Below are positions 15,781-23,694 of a stretch of 64,000 nucleotides of DNA, piece after piece. Below the pieces are notes generated by a model. That model did not search any database, had not been told where the DNA came from, and saw nothing but the letters and a program-made list of their open reading frames with translations. The stretch spans positions 372,001 through 436,000 of the forward strand of contig NZ_JABGNA010000006.1 in the NCBI RefSeq assembly GCF_013149275.1, in the 5' to 3' direction. The translations under genes were made by a program, and so were the position numbers. The stretch is from Mucilaginibacter sp. SG564. GTDB lineage: Bacteria > Bacteroidota > Bacteroidia > Sphingobacteriales > Sphingobacteriaceae. The stretch's first letter is position 1. Every line of letters begins with the position of its first letter.

Positions 15781-17184
15781 CTATTCCAGTTCTACTTTCA
15801 AGTGCTGGTAAGGGATCTCAACATTCTTAAATCCCGCCTCTTTTAGTTTGGTACTAAAGTGCTGCTGCACTTCATACTCGCCATGTACCAGAAATATCTT
15901 TTTAACTTTTTCGGCGTCCTGGCAAGCCAGAAAATGGAGCAGGTCGTCATAATCGCCGTGGGCGCTCATAGATTTGATCGACCTTACCTCGGCTTTTACC
16001 TCATATAATTCACCGTAAATATGTACTTCATGGTCGCCATTGAGTAAGTGTCCGCCCAGGGAGTTCGGTTCGCAGTAGCCTACCATCAAGATAGTGTTTT
16101 TATAGCTATTGATATTGTTTTTAATGTGGTGTTTTACCCGGCCAGCCTCGGCCATGCCCGATGAGGAGATGATAACACAGGGGCGCTGGTCGTTATTCAA
16201 TGCTTTTGATTCTTCGGTCGATTGTACAAACCGTAGGCCCTTAAACCCAAAAGGATTGGCATCTACTTTCAGAACTTCCTTAACACCCTTGTTATATACT
16301 TCGGGGTGGTTCATAAGCACCTCGGTTGCTTTTTGTGATAGCGGGCTATCTACATAATAATTTACATCGGGTAACACACCTCGTAGTTCCAGTGCATTTA
16401 AGGCATACAATAATTCCTGGGTACGACCAACACTAAATGCCGGAATGATCACTTTCCCTTTTTTGATCTCGCAGGTTTGTCTGATAATATCCAGTAAAGC
16501 ATCTTCAATCGGCCCCTGTTCTTTATGAAGCGAGTCGCCATAGGTAGATTCCAGCAAAATATAATCGGCCTGTTCAAATGTTTCCGGGTCATTCAACAGC
16601 AAATCGTCATAACGGCCAACATCGCCGCTAAAGGTAATATGAGTGATCTTGCCATCTTCCAGTATAGATAAATGAACTGCGGCACTGCCCAAAATATGCC
16701 CGGCATCCGTAAAGGTGAGTTTTACCCGAGGAGTTATTTCGTACTCTTCATGATACTCTACAATTTTAAACAAACGCAGGGCTGCCATCGCCTGCTCATC
16801 TGTATACAACGGCTCTAATAGCGGCTGACCTTTCCGGGCACGGTGCTTATTACTATAGGCTACATCCTGCATTTGTATATGAGCCGAATCAAGCAACAGT
16901 ATCCTGGCCAGATCCATTGTTGCCGATGTACAAAAGATGGGGCCATCAAAACCTTCGGCTACCAGGCGTGGGATCAGCCCACAATGATCAATATGCGCAT
17001 GTGAGAGTATCAGGTAATCGACCTTTTTAGGGTTGAATCCAAAATGTTCATTAAGGTCTTCAGAATGCTCACCCATACCCTGGAACATACCGCAATCCAA
17101 TAAAATGGATGTTTCGTCCTTAAGCCGGATCAGGTGCTTGCTACCGGTAACGTTACGGGCGGCGCCATGAAAAGTTATATTCAT
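15781..17184 (-). CDS. Metallo-beta-lactamase/beta-CASP RNA nuclease
   Basis: This 467-residue protein has the MBL motif SHAHIDHCGL (His62, His64, Asp66, His67), a later FTDAGHILGSAA, the ESTYGDS motif, and beta-CASP features (VIIPAFSVGRTQELLYAL). The C-terminal SMSAHGDYDDLLHFL and FLVHGE segments complete the metal site. It belongs to the CPSF73/YSH1-like group rather than RNase J. A role as cytosolic ribonuclease in RNA processing or decay is expected. Length and motifs are intact. Confidence 0.9.
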   Translation of the reverse strand: MNITFHGAARNVTGSKHLIRLKDETSILLDCGMFQGMGEHSEDLNEHFGFNPKKVDYLILSHAHIDHCGLIPRLVAEGFDGPIFCTSATMDLARILLLDSAHIQMQDVAYSNKHRARKGQPLLEPLYTDEQAMAALRLFKIVEYHEEYEITPRVKLTFTDAGHILGSAAVHLSILEDGKITHITFSGDVGRYDDLLLNDPETFEQADYILLESTYGDSLHKEQGPIEDALLDIIRQTCEIKKGKVIIPAFSVGRTQELLYALNALELRGVLPDVNYYVDSPLSQKATEVLMNHPEVYNKGVKEVLKVDANPFGFKGLRFVQSTEESKALNNDQRPCVIISSSGMAEAGRVKHHIKNNINSYKNTILMVGYCEPNSLGGHLLNGDHEVHIYGELYEVKAEVRSIKSMSAHGDYDDLLHFLACQDAEKVKKIFLVHGEYEVQQHFSTKLKEAGFKNVEIPYQHLKVELE

Positions 17185-17227
17185 TTATAATAGGTATGAA
17201 ATTACTAACGAAGATGCACAATAAAGC

Positions 17228-17327
17228 GGATAAAACCATCATGAGCTAAAGCTCTGCAACCGGAATGTATAAAACGACTCATGATAGCTTCATCACCTTA
17301 AAAAAACAATTTACTCTGATGAAAAAT
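17228..17327 (+). other. Structured leader element, copy 2 (before blaI-like gene)
   Basis: About 100 bases match the porin leader at 6721-6820, including the GAGC/GCTC mini-hairpin, the conserved AAAACGACTCATG stretch and AGCTTCATCA. The match continues to the final CTGATGAAAAA. In this copy the ATG opens only a five-codon frame before TAA. It is either a mobile or regulatory leader, or the remnant of a lost porin gene copy. Confidence 0.6.
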
Positions 17328-17330
17328 AAA

Positions 17331-17346
17331 AACTAAAACTTTAGTT
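17331..17346. promoter_or_regulatory. Palindrome, candidate BlaI operator
   Basis: AACTAAA and TTTAGTT form a perfect palindrome around a 2-base centre, 95 bases before the blaI-like start. A second small dyad TACA-CAA-TGTA (17428-17438) touches the start region. BlaI/MecI dimers bind short dyads of this sort in front of their own genes. Which of the two is the operator cannot be decided from one locus. Confidence 0.4.
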
Positions 17347-17440
17347 GTTATTTTCGTTTATAGTATCTAACTTAGATTAACCAATTGGATAATTTGATGC
17401 AGTGTTGGTTAATGCATCAAGAAAATTTACACAATGTACT

Positions 17441-17812
17441 ATGGAAATTAAAGAATTAACGCGCGCCGAAGAACAAATTATGCAGGTATTATGGCAATTG
17501 GAAAAAGGGTATGTAAAAGATGTGATCGATCAACTGCCCGAACCCAAACCCGCTTATAATACGGTGTCTACCATTATCAGGATATTGGAAACAAAAGGTT
17601 TTGTAGGGCACGAGGCATTTGGTAAAAGCCATCAGTATCATCCCATAGTAAGCAAAGATCAGTACCAGAACTTTGCTGCCGATAAGTTATTAAGTGGCTA
17701 CTTTGATAACTCGGTGAACCGGATGTTATCCTTTTTTGTAAAAAAGGAAAAAATAGACCTGAAGGAGGCTGATGCCATTATGAAACTGATTGAAAAACTT
17801 AAAGACCAATAG
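17441..17812 (+). CDS. BlaI/MecI-family transcriptional repressor
   Basis: The preferred start at 17441 gives 123 residues beginning MEIKELTRAEEQIM. A GTG at 17402 would add 13 residues not seen in the family. The winged helix is clear (AEEQIMQVLWQL, then PAYNTVSTIIRILETKGFV), followed by a dimerisation tail. BlaI proteins repress their own operon until the partner M56 protease triggers their removal. The M56 gene follows 2 bases after the stop, so they form one operon. Confidence 0.92.
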   Translation: MEIKELTRAEEQIMQVLWQLEKGYVKDVIDQLPEPKPAYNTVSTIIRILETKGFVGHEAFGKSHQYHPIVSKDQYQNFAADKLLSGYFDNSVNRMLSFFVKKEKIDLKEADAIMKLIEKLKDQ

Positions 17813-17814
17813 TT

Positions 17815-19806
17815 ATGAGCTGGTGGCAATATTTATTACTGGTAAATATTTACCTGGTATTGTTTTATGTATTTTATGTTTTACTGTTGCGGAAAGAGAC
17901 CTTTTTTCAGCTTAACCGCATCTACCTGGTAACGGCCGCGTTACTATCGTTCTTTATACCAATGATCCAGGCAGATTGGGTGCAAAATCTGTTCATCACG
18001 CAACAGGTAAAATATACGATATACAGCAGTCCGGTAATCATTTACAGTTTTAAACCTGTTGCCGCCAGTCATATTAGTATTGGTCAGATACTGGCCGTTT
18101 TATATGGCGCTGGTATTTTGTTTTTATCGGTAAGGCTCATCTGGCAGCTTATCAAATTAAAAAGGGTGATCAACCAACCGCAGGCAACTGCCGCTTACTC
18201 TTTTTTTGGTATGGTACGGCTGGATGAAGCGAGTTCAAATAACACCATCATTGAGGCTCATGAGCAGGTTCATGCGCAGCAATGGCACTCGGCCGATGTA
18301 ATGCTGATTGAACTGGTTATGATTGTTAACTGGTTTAATCCGGTAGTATATATGTACCGTTTTGCTATTAAACACATTCATGAATACATTGCCGACAGGC
18401 AGGCTGTACAAGCTGGCACCAACAAAGCCGAATACGCCTTATTACTGCTGAGCCAAACATTTGAATCGCCGGCACATCAGCTGGTTAATCCATTTTTTAA
18501 TCACAGTTTATTAAAACAGCGTATTATCATGTTACAAAAAAATAAATCACAACGTATATCGCTCATTAAATACGGTCTTTCTGCTCCTTTGTTTATACTG
18601 ATGCTTATTTTATCATCAGCAACCATCAACAATAGCAAACCGGTTTCCGTTATCAATAGAAGCGCTCACCAATTATTTACCACGCCGGCCGCGCCTGTGC
18701 TTTTAGCGGATGTTTTGCGTGAAGATAAAGCCTTAGAAAAGAAGGAAAGCGCGCATGTTGCTCGCGAAATTGAGATAGATACCGTCCGGAAAAAGAACCA
18801 GGTATATACCTCGGTTGAAAAAGTGCCCGAGTTTCCGGGAGGACTTGAAAAATTTGGTGCATACTTAGGTAAGGCCATCAAATATCCTAAAGTTGATCGT
18901 GAAAACAATGTACAAGGCAGGGTTATTATAACTTTTGTGGTCGAAAAAGATGGCGCCCTATCCGGATTAAAAGTAACAAGAGGCGTTAGTAAAACGATAG
19001 ATGCCGAGGCGCTTAGGGTACTGAAAAATTCACCTAAGTGGATTCCTGGTATTGAAAAAGGCAAAAAGGTAAGGGTTCAGTATTCTGTTCCTATCAGTTT
19101 TGCTTTAGTATCTGATGATAAGCCCAAAAGCGACCAAACCGGGCAGGTGTTTACTTCCGTTGAACAAGTACCCGAATTTCCGGGTGGCCTGGAGGCTTTT
19201 GGGAAATTCCTGGGGGATAATGTCAAATATCCTAAGGCCGATCGTGAAAAAGGCATCAAAGGTCGGGTTATTGCCACCTTTATTGTTGAGGCTGACGGTT
19301 CGCTATCAAATATCAAAGTTACCCGTGGCCTTAGCGAAGCTATAGATGCAGAAGCGGTACGGGTATTGGACATATCACCTAAATGGAAACCGGGTATACA
19401 AAACGGCAGGGCCGTACGGGTTCAGTATTCTGTTCCGATCAGTTTTACCTTAGACAATGATAAATCGGGCAAGCCGGGGTCGGATAAATTGGGAGCAACA
19501 GGAGTAATTCAGAATAAAAATGAAGTTAATATTATTGCTCAAAGCACAAATAAAACACTTAGCAATCCTTTAGTTATTACTTTTCGTGACAAGAATGTCC
19601 TGCAGGCTGATCCTTTATATGTATTAGATGGCAAAGTGGTTGATAAATCTGATATGGAGTACATAATTCCTAGCACCATCGAAAGTGTAGCTGTATTAAA
19701 AGATGCAACTGCCACATCACTTTATGGAAAAAGAGGTGCAAACGGAGTCATCCTGGTCACTTTAAAAAAGCAGAAAGATAAATCCGAACAGCCGAAAAAT
19801 AATTGA
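17815..19806 (+). CDS. BlaR1-like M56 metallopeptidase fused to two TonB-C domains and a SusC-plug-like tail
   Basis: This 663-residue protein starts with an M56 membrane protease. Four hydrophobic segments lie at about 5-25, 36-52, 88-112 and 253-270. The zinc motif HEQVH is at 149-153, with HEYIADRQA at 189-197. The periplasmic part has two tandem TonB C-terminal-like domains (about 325-430 and 440-545), each with VPEFPGGLE, GRVI-TF and YSVPISF. The last 80 residues copy the TonB-receptor plug signature (PLYVLDGK, IESVAVLKDATA, YGKRGANGVI). Instead of a penicillin-binding sensor, it carries envelope energy-transduction modules. The partner repressor is next door. Confidence 0.9.
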   Translation: MSWWQYLLLVNIYLVLFYVFYVLLLRKETFFQLNRIYLVTAALLSFFIPMIQADWVQNLFITQQVKYTIYSSPVIIYSFKPVAASHISIGQILAVLYGAGILFLSVRLIWQLIKLKRVINQPQATAAYSFFGMVRLDEASSNNTIIEAHEQVHAQQWHSADVMLIELVMIVNWFNPVVYMYRFAIKHIHEYIADRQAVQAGTNKAEYALLLLSQTFESPAHQLVNPFFNHSLLKQRIIMLQKNKSQRISLIKYGLSAPLFILMLILSSATINNSKPVSVINRSAHQLFTTPAAPVLLADVLREDKALEKKESAHVAREIEIDTVRKKNQVYTSVEKVPEFPGGLEKFGAYLGKAIKYPKVDRENNVQGRVIITFVVEKDGALSGLKVTRGVSKTIDAEALRVLKNSPKWIPGIEKGKKVRVQYSVPISFALVSDDKPKSDQTGQVFTSVEQVPEFPGGLEAFGKFLGDNVKYPKADREKGIKGRVIATFIVEADGSLSNIKVTRGLSEAIDAEAVRVLDISPKWKPGIQNGRAVRVQYSVPISFTLDNDKSGKPGSDKLGATGVIQNKNEVNIIAQSTNKTLSNPLVITFRDKNVLQADPLYVLDGKVVDKSDMEYIIPSTIESVAVLKDATATSLYGKRGANGVILVTLKKQKDKSEQPKNN

Positions 19807-19826
19807 TAAAGCCTAAACCAAAAGCA

Positions 19827-19860
19827 AAAGCCTTTCATAGTTGAATATGAAAGGCTTTTG
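19827..19860. terminator. Bidirectional terminator
   Basis: The hairpin AAAAGCCTTTCATA...TATGAAAGGCTTTT sits between the M56 gene and the convergent small lysine-rich gene and can serve both. Confidence 0.9.
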
Positions 19861-19872
19861 TGTTTAAGTGGG

Positions 19873-20010
19873 TTACTTTTTCTTTTTACCTGCCTCAACT
19901 ATTGGTTTCACAGCATCCTTTTTACCAGATTGGTATTCCGATGGTGCTTTTTTGCTGCCCTCGGCTGCGGGCTTCTTTTTTTCCTTAACGGCTTGCTTGT
20001 CTTTGCTCAT
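19873..20010 (-). CDS. Small lysine-rich protein, 45 residues
   Basis: An ATG at 20008-20010 opens 45 codons ending in TAA at 19873-19875. The product is MSKDKQAVKEKKKPAAEGSK followed by KAPSEYQSG and a KKKK end. It is very basic, has no signal peptide or membrane helix, and is predicted to be disordered. It is supported by an ATG, a sensible codon pattern and a terminator 13 bases after the stop. A nucleic-acid-associated role is possible but not shown. Confidence 0.65.
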   Translation of the reverse strand: MSKDKQAVKEKKKPAAEGSKKAPSEYQSGKKDAVKPIVEAGKKKK

Positions 20011-20325
20011 AGCTTTATATTTTTTTAATGTTTAGTTATAACAGGATGCTGATATTTACATCTGTTATTAAGTGCTGTTCACGTTGGTATTTTCCGGATC
20101 AATTCAGTTGATGTCCGGTTTAGAGAAGAAAATGATTGCATTAATTTAAAAACGGTATATCTTTGAGCGTTTTTAGGGCAACCAGTTAAAGGTAGCTTAT
20201 TTAAATTGATTATAGCTTTTTATATTATGCACATTTTAGTACCAAATGCCTGTATAATTGTTTAGCTTTGACACGATTTTTGATACACATATATTTATAC
20301 AGATAAATTATACAATTCGTTTAAA
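20011..20325 (+). promoter_or_regulatory. 315-bp upstream region of SPW gene with two promoter-like elements
   Basis: The best pair is TTG (20136-20138), 19 bases, then TATCTTTG (20158-20165), a near-perfect Bacteroidota housekeeping promoter reading right. A second -7 box, TAGCTTTG, lies at 20263-20270 with no clear -33. If the first is used, the SPW message has a leader of about 150 bases. Nothing else is seen in this gap. Confidence 0.6.
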
Positions 20326-20736
20326 ATGAAAAGTTTTATTTCACCAACACTTTATGCGACTTTTAACTACGTGATCGCTATAGTATTATTGACTTCGCCA
20401 TGGTTATTTGGTTTTGGAGGTCATAAAATAGGAGCTGCTTTATTGTTACCTATGATCTTAGGATGGTTCCAATTGATCATGGCTATTTTTAGCAACCACC
20501 AGTTTGGTTTTATCAAACAATTCCCTTTACAGATGCATTTTTTCCTGGATGTATTTGGTGGCTCATTCCTGTTTTGTTCACCATGGATATATGATTATGC
20601 TCACATAACATTTTGGCCACAGGTTATTATGGGTGGCTTACTGGTGATTTTTGGTGCATTTACCAAAGGCTCAAGATTTACAACTCCACCGGTTCATCAT
20701 CATGATGGCGGTTTGGCTACACTTTACCAAGACTAA
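20326..20736 (+). CDS. SPW-repeat membrane protein
   Basis: This 136-residue protein has four hydrophobic helices and two SPW motifs, one near residue 23 (TSPWLFGF) and one near 85 (CSPWIYDY). That is the hallmark of the SPW family of inner-membrane proteins of unknown function. A soluble histidine-containing tail (PPVHHHDGG) ends the protein and could bind metal. It is a single-gene unit with its own terminator. Confidence 0.8.
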   Translation: MKSFISPTLYATFNYVIAIVLLTSPWLFGFGGHKIGAALLLPMILGWFQLIMAIFSNHQFGFIKQFPLQMHFFLDVFGGSFLFCSPWIYDYAHITFWPQVIMGGLLVIFGAFTKGSRFTTPPVHHHDGGLATLYQD

Positions 20737-20757
20737 GCAATAGCTAAAATATTCCCC

Positions 20758-20790
20758 AAAAGAGGCGCAAATTTTGCGCCTCTTTTGTTT
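20758..20790. terminator. Terminator after SPW gene
   Basis: The hairpin AAAAGAGGCGCAAA...TTTGCGCCTCTTTT is strong and nearly symmetric. It also serves the convergent surface-antigen gene. Confidence 0.9.
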
Positions 20791-20840
20791 TACCAGGTAT
20801 CTGTATCGTAAAATTGATGGCCCTGTTTGGGGCCTTTATA

Positions 20841-22127
20841 TTAAAATACTTCATTTAGCCCCAAAAAGAAGCCGCTCGAGCCATAGCTGCCCCGGCCATA
20901 ATCAATACAGAGGTTAGAGCGGGTATATTTGTTGAACAGCAAACGTAGCCCTACCCCTGCTCCTGGTTCCCAGTATCGGAGCAATTTAATATTACGCTGA
21001 TTATTGGCCGATTCGATATTGACAAAAGTAACACCGCTTAGGAGTTTGTTGGTGGTTATCGGGAAGCGGTATTCGGCTTCATTATACACAAAAGACATGC
21101 CTTTAAAGCGGCCAATAATAAATGCCCTTCCGATACGGCCATAAGCATCGCTGCCCGTACCAGGCAGATCAAGGTAAGGGAGGGAGCCGCTAAGCAGGTA
21201 ATTGGCCCAATGCCAGAAAGCCAAAACTTTCTCGGGGTTACTGTCAGACAGGCTCCAGTATTTCCTGAATTCAACCCTAAGTTGCAGGGCTTTACGATCG
21301 CTGCCGAGCCAGGTTTCATTTTCTTTTAAAATAATATCGGCATAAATACCCCGGAATGGCCGGTTGGGCTGATCGCGGTTATTAAACTGAAAGTTTACCA
21401 ATACACCATTGGCCGCATAAGCGTCCGGCGAATAGCCGTTTTTAATACTGTACCGAAAGTTATGGGTGGCTGTTATCGGGATGTTTTTTCGGTCGTCGTC
21501 AATATGACTGTAAAAGTTAAAACTGAGCCCCGCTCCCGCATAAATATGGTTGGCCAGTTTGCGGTATATGCGCTCATTGATCTTGATATAGGTATACCGC
21601 ACGGGGTATTCATCGGGATTGTTTTCGTAATGCTGGCCGCCCATATGAAAATCGCCCTCGCCAAAGCTGCGGCGGCCAGTACCCAGGCCATTATCTTTTG
21701 CTATAGTTTTACCAATTTGCATCACCCCCTGCAGGTTCCACCTGTTTTCGGACGAGAACGCGTTGTGCTTGAACTCAAACGTAGAGAGCTTATTGGTAGA
21801 GATATATGCCCCCGCGTTAATTACCGACATGGTAGTATTTTCGGGGTTGCCAAAATACTTGCCGCCCGATGTAATAGCCCCTATAGCAAAACCCACGCTG
21901 GGATTATAGGCTGCTGATGGTAATACCGACCAGGTGGATGGCTTCTTTTTTTTACCGGTATCTACTTTGGAGGGCTTACCACTGAAGAATGAACTCAAAA
22001 TGCCATTGGCATCCCGCTGGTTTTCCAGTGAATCGACTGTGACAGTACTCTTTTGCGCCAACAGGATGTTCGCGCTCAGGAGCAGCAGGCATAACATAAG
22101 CGCATAGCGGTAAACAGACGGGGTCAA
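20841..22127 (-). CDS. Surface antigen (BamA/TamA-like) outer-membrane barrel
   Basis: This 428-residue protein has a signal peptide (SVYRYALMLCLLLLSANILL, then AQ). The rest is beta-barrel with the features of the bacterial surface antigen family: an early PAAYNPSVGFAIGAI, repeated aromatic strands and LRLLFNKYTRSNLCIDYGRG near the end. It lacks POTRA repeats, so it is a short barrel rather than BamA itself. Its upstream region (22128-22522) is homologous in order and spacing to that of the amidohydrolase gene at 60539-62269, which points to shared control. Confidence 0.8.
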   Translation of the reverse strand: MTPSVYRYALMLCLLLLSANILLAQKSTVTVDSLENQRDANGILSSFFSGKPSKVDTGKKKKPSTWSVLPSAAYNPSVGFAIGAITSGGKYFGNPENTTMSVINAGAYISTNKLSTFEFKHNAFSSENRWNLQGVMQIGKTIAKDNGLGTGRRSFGEGDFHMGGQHYENNPDEYPVRYTYIKINERIYRKLANHIYAGAGLSFNFYSHIDDDRKNIPITATHNFRYSIKNGYSPDAYAANGVLVNFQFNNRDQPNRPFRGIYADIILKENETWLGSDRKALQLRVEFRKYWSLSDSNPEKVLAFWHWANYLLSGSLPYLDLPGTGSDAYGRIGRAFIIGRFKGMSFVYNEAEYRFPITTNKLLSGVTFVNIESANNQRNIKLLRYWEPGAGVGLRLLFNKYTRSNLCIDYGRGSYGSSGFFLGLNEVF

Positions 22128-22232
22128 TCAGTTTAATTATTTAGAGTTGAGCTAATATAGAATTATCTGGTTACGATTTAAATACTACCCCGATAATTGA
22201 TTGTTAAATTTTAAGAAACAGTAGCCGTTAAA

Positions 22233-22373
22233 ACTTTTTAAACCTTGAATTTTAACAAATTTTGACCAAAAACGGCCTGTTTTGCCTCAATAAATGTTTT
22301 AAAAACATCGATTTTAACATTTTTTAACAAAATTCCAACATGATTTTTGCGTGTTTTTGAAACTTTAAAAAGT
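22233..22373 (-). promoter_or_regulatory. AT-rich module A with TTTTAAC boxes
   Basis: This 141-bp tract is bounded by ACTTTTTAAA (22233-22242) and its reverse complement (22364-22373). It holds TTTTAAC at 22250, 22312 and 22322, the last two 10 bases apart. A homologous module of 142 bp lies at 62372-62513. The distance to the downstream ATG is 106 bases here and 103 there. It is the likely control region of the surface-antigen gene. Confidence 0.55.
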
Positions 22374-22437
22374 ATTAATTTTCTGATTATCAATGAGCTG
22401 TGTTGGCATTGGCTAATTTGGGGCCTTGTTTTGATCT

Positions 22438-22522
22438 TAACAAAACAGCCCGGTTAGCTTGTAGAACGCTAACCGGGCCGGTATTGATATAAAGATACGA
22501 AAATTTTGGGAGAATGGCCAAT
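22438..22522 (-). repeat. GC-hairpin element, copy 1
   Basis: The hairpin GCCCGGTTAGC (22448-22458) with GCTAACCGGGC (22468-22478) is followed by a conserved tail ending in TTGGGAGAATGGCCAAT. Read on the minus strand it is promoter-like (TTGG, 20 bases, TATCTTTA), then the hairpin, then TTTTGTT. A direct-repeat copy lies at 25348-25432, so the two bracket the XRE/ABC operon. A third copy is at 62.6 kb. Confidence 0.7.
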
Positions 22523-22614
22523 CTTATGCCAAACTTGTTTCGATGTCCAATAAGTAAGGTATTCGGTGTGATTTTGTTCAATTTGTAAGCCGAAACATTT
22601 GAATGCGTTATATA

Positions 22615-22648
22615 CTACTTATGGTTGCTGAAAAGCAACCATAAGTAG
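22615..22648. other. Perfect 15-bp hairpin with GAAA tetraloop
   Basis: CTACTTATGGTTGCT pairs fully with AGCAACCATAAGTAG around a GAAA loop. No T-run follows in either direction, so it is not a usual terminator. It lies about 100 bases before the XRE-pentapeptide gene and could be a leader structure or operator. Confidence 0.65.
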
Positions 22649-22744
22649 CGGGTTTACAACTAATATGATCTGGATTTGTGCAAAATCTGGCTAAGATGCT
22701 GATTACCTTTGCTATGTCGAAAGACTAAAACAAAAGATTAGTAT

Positions 22745-23683
22745 ATGGACACAAAAATGATAGGTAACAAAATTGCAGTGGCACGAAAGAAAATCAACAT
22801 GTCGCAAGCCGGCCTTGCCGCACATGTATTTGTAAGTGCGCAAGCGGTTGGCAAATGGGAACGCGGAGAGTCGCTGCCAGATGTTATAACTCTAAATCAA
22901 CTGGCAAAAATCCTGGGCGTTGATCTTAACTATTTTTCAGAAAATCAGCAACCTCCAGAAGATGTAAGACTTTATAAGGTAGCCGCTAACGGTGATGTAG
23001 ATCAAACAAAACAAGAGATAGCTGACCCATCAGACCCTGGGGAACTACAATTGCTGACAAATTTTAGTGGGAGCGATTTAGTAAAGAGTGACTTTGCGGG
23101 TGTTAAAGCGCATAAAAGCAAATTTAATGGGAGCGCGCTGCGTGGTTCTGACTTTACAAAAGCTGATTTGACCGGCAGCTCGTTTAGCGGTAGCGATATA
23201 CGTGCAGCCAATTTTGAAGAGGCGAATCTGACGGTTTGTACATTATCTGTAAGCGACCTTACGGAGGCTCGCTTTAACAAGGCTATCCTGGTGCGAACAG
23301 AATTCAGCAGATCGGCATTAACCGGTGCGAAATTTAGCAATGCTAAATTGATTGATGTAAAGTTAACCAAGACAGACCTGAGGCAAACAATATTCGAAAA
23401 TTGTGTTTTTGATGGGGTAGATTTTAATTACTCCGATTTAAGCGGGTTGTGTTTTGATAAACAAGTTTTTACCGGTGTTAAATTCCACAATTCCGCGTTA
23501 ACCGACGTCAGTTTTAATGGCGCGACGTTAAATTGTGTGTCGTTTCGGTCGCCATACGCACTCACCAACAGATATTACCGTGCAATAAAAACCATCCGTT
23601 TCGACGATGCAATGATGGATAAATTGACCTACGCCACACTCAAAGGGCTGGGGGCTGATCTGTCAAAAGTCACATTTATTTAA
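22745..23683 (+). CDS. XRE regulator fused to pentapeptide repeats
   Basis: This 312-residue protein has an N-terminal Cro/C1-type domain (about 6-62; ARKKINMSQAGLAAHV, then AQAVGKWERGESLP). After a linker there are about 150 residues of pentapeptide repeats (A(D/N)LXX style: SDFTKADLTGSSFSGSDI and similar) forming a right-handed quadrilateral helix. The helix-turn-helix strongly resembles Firmicutes regulators. It precedes an ABC efflux pair by 11 bases and probably controls it. A DNA-mimic or sensor role for the repeat domain is inference. Confidence 0.88.
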   Translation: MDTKMIGNKIAVARKKINMSQAGLAAHVFVSAQAVGKWERGESLPDVITLNQLAKILGVDLNYFSENQQPPEDVRLYKVAANGDVDQTKQEIADPSDPGELQLLTNFSGSDLVKSDFAGVKAHKSKFNGSALRGSDFTKADLTGSSFSGSDIRAANFEEANLTVCTLSVSDLTEARFNKAILVRTEFSRSALTGAKFSNAKLIDVKLTKTDLRQTIFENCVFDGVDFNYSDLSGLCFDKQVFTGVKFHNSALTDVSFNGATLNCVSFRSPYALTNRYYRAIKTIRFDDAMMDKLTYATLKGLGADLSKVTFI

Positions 23684-23694
23684 AAGAGAATCAT

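Larger units (their letters stand above)
22128..22744. other. 617-bp divergent intergenic region with layered elements
   Basis: From left to right the gap holds four things: an AT-rich module (22233-22373), hairpin element copy 1 (22438-22522), a perfect 15-bp hairpin with GAAA loop (22615-22648), and a -7 box TACCTTTG (22704-22711) before the XRE operon. Apart from the last, these are not explained by simple promoters. Each of the first three is listed separately. Confidence 0.7.
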
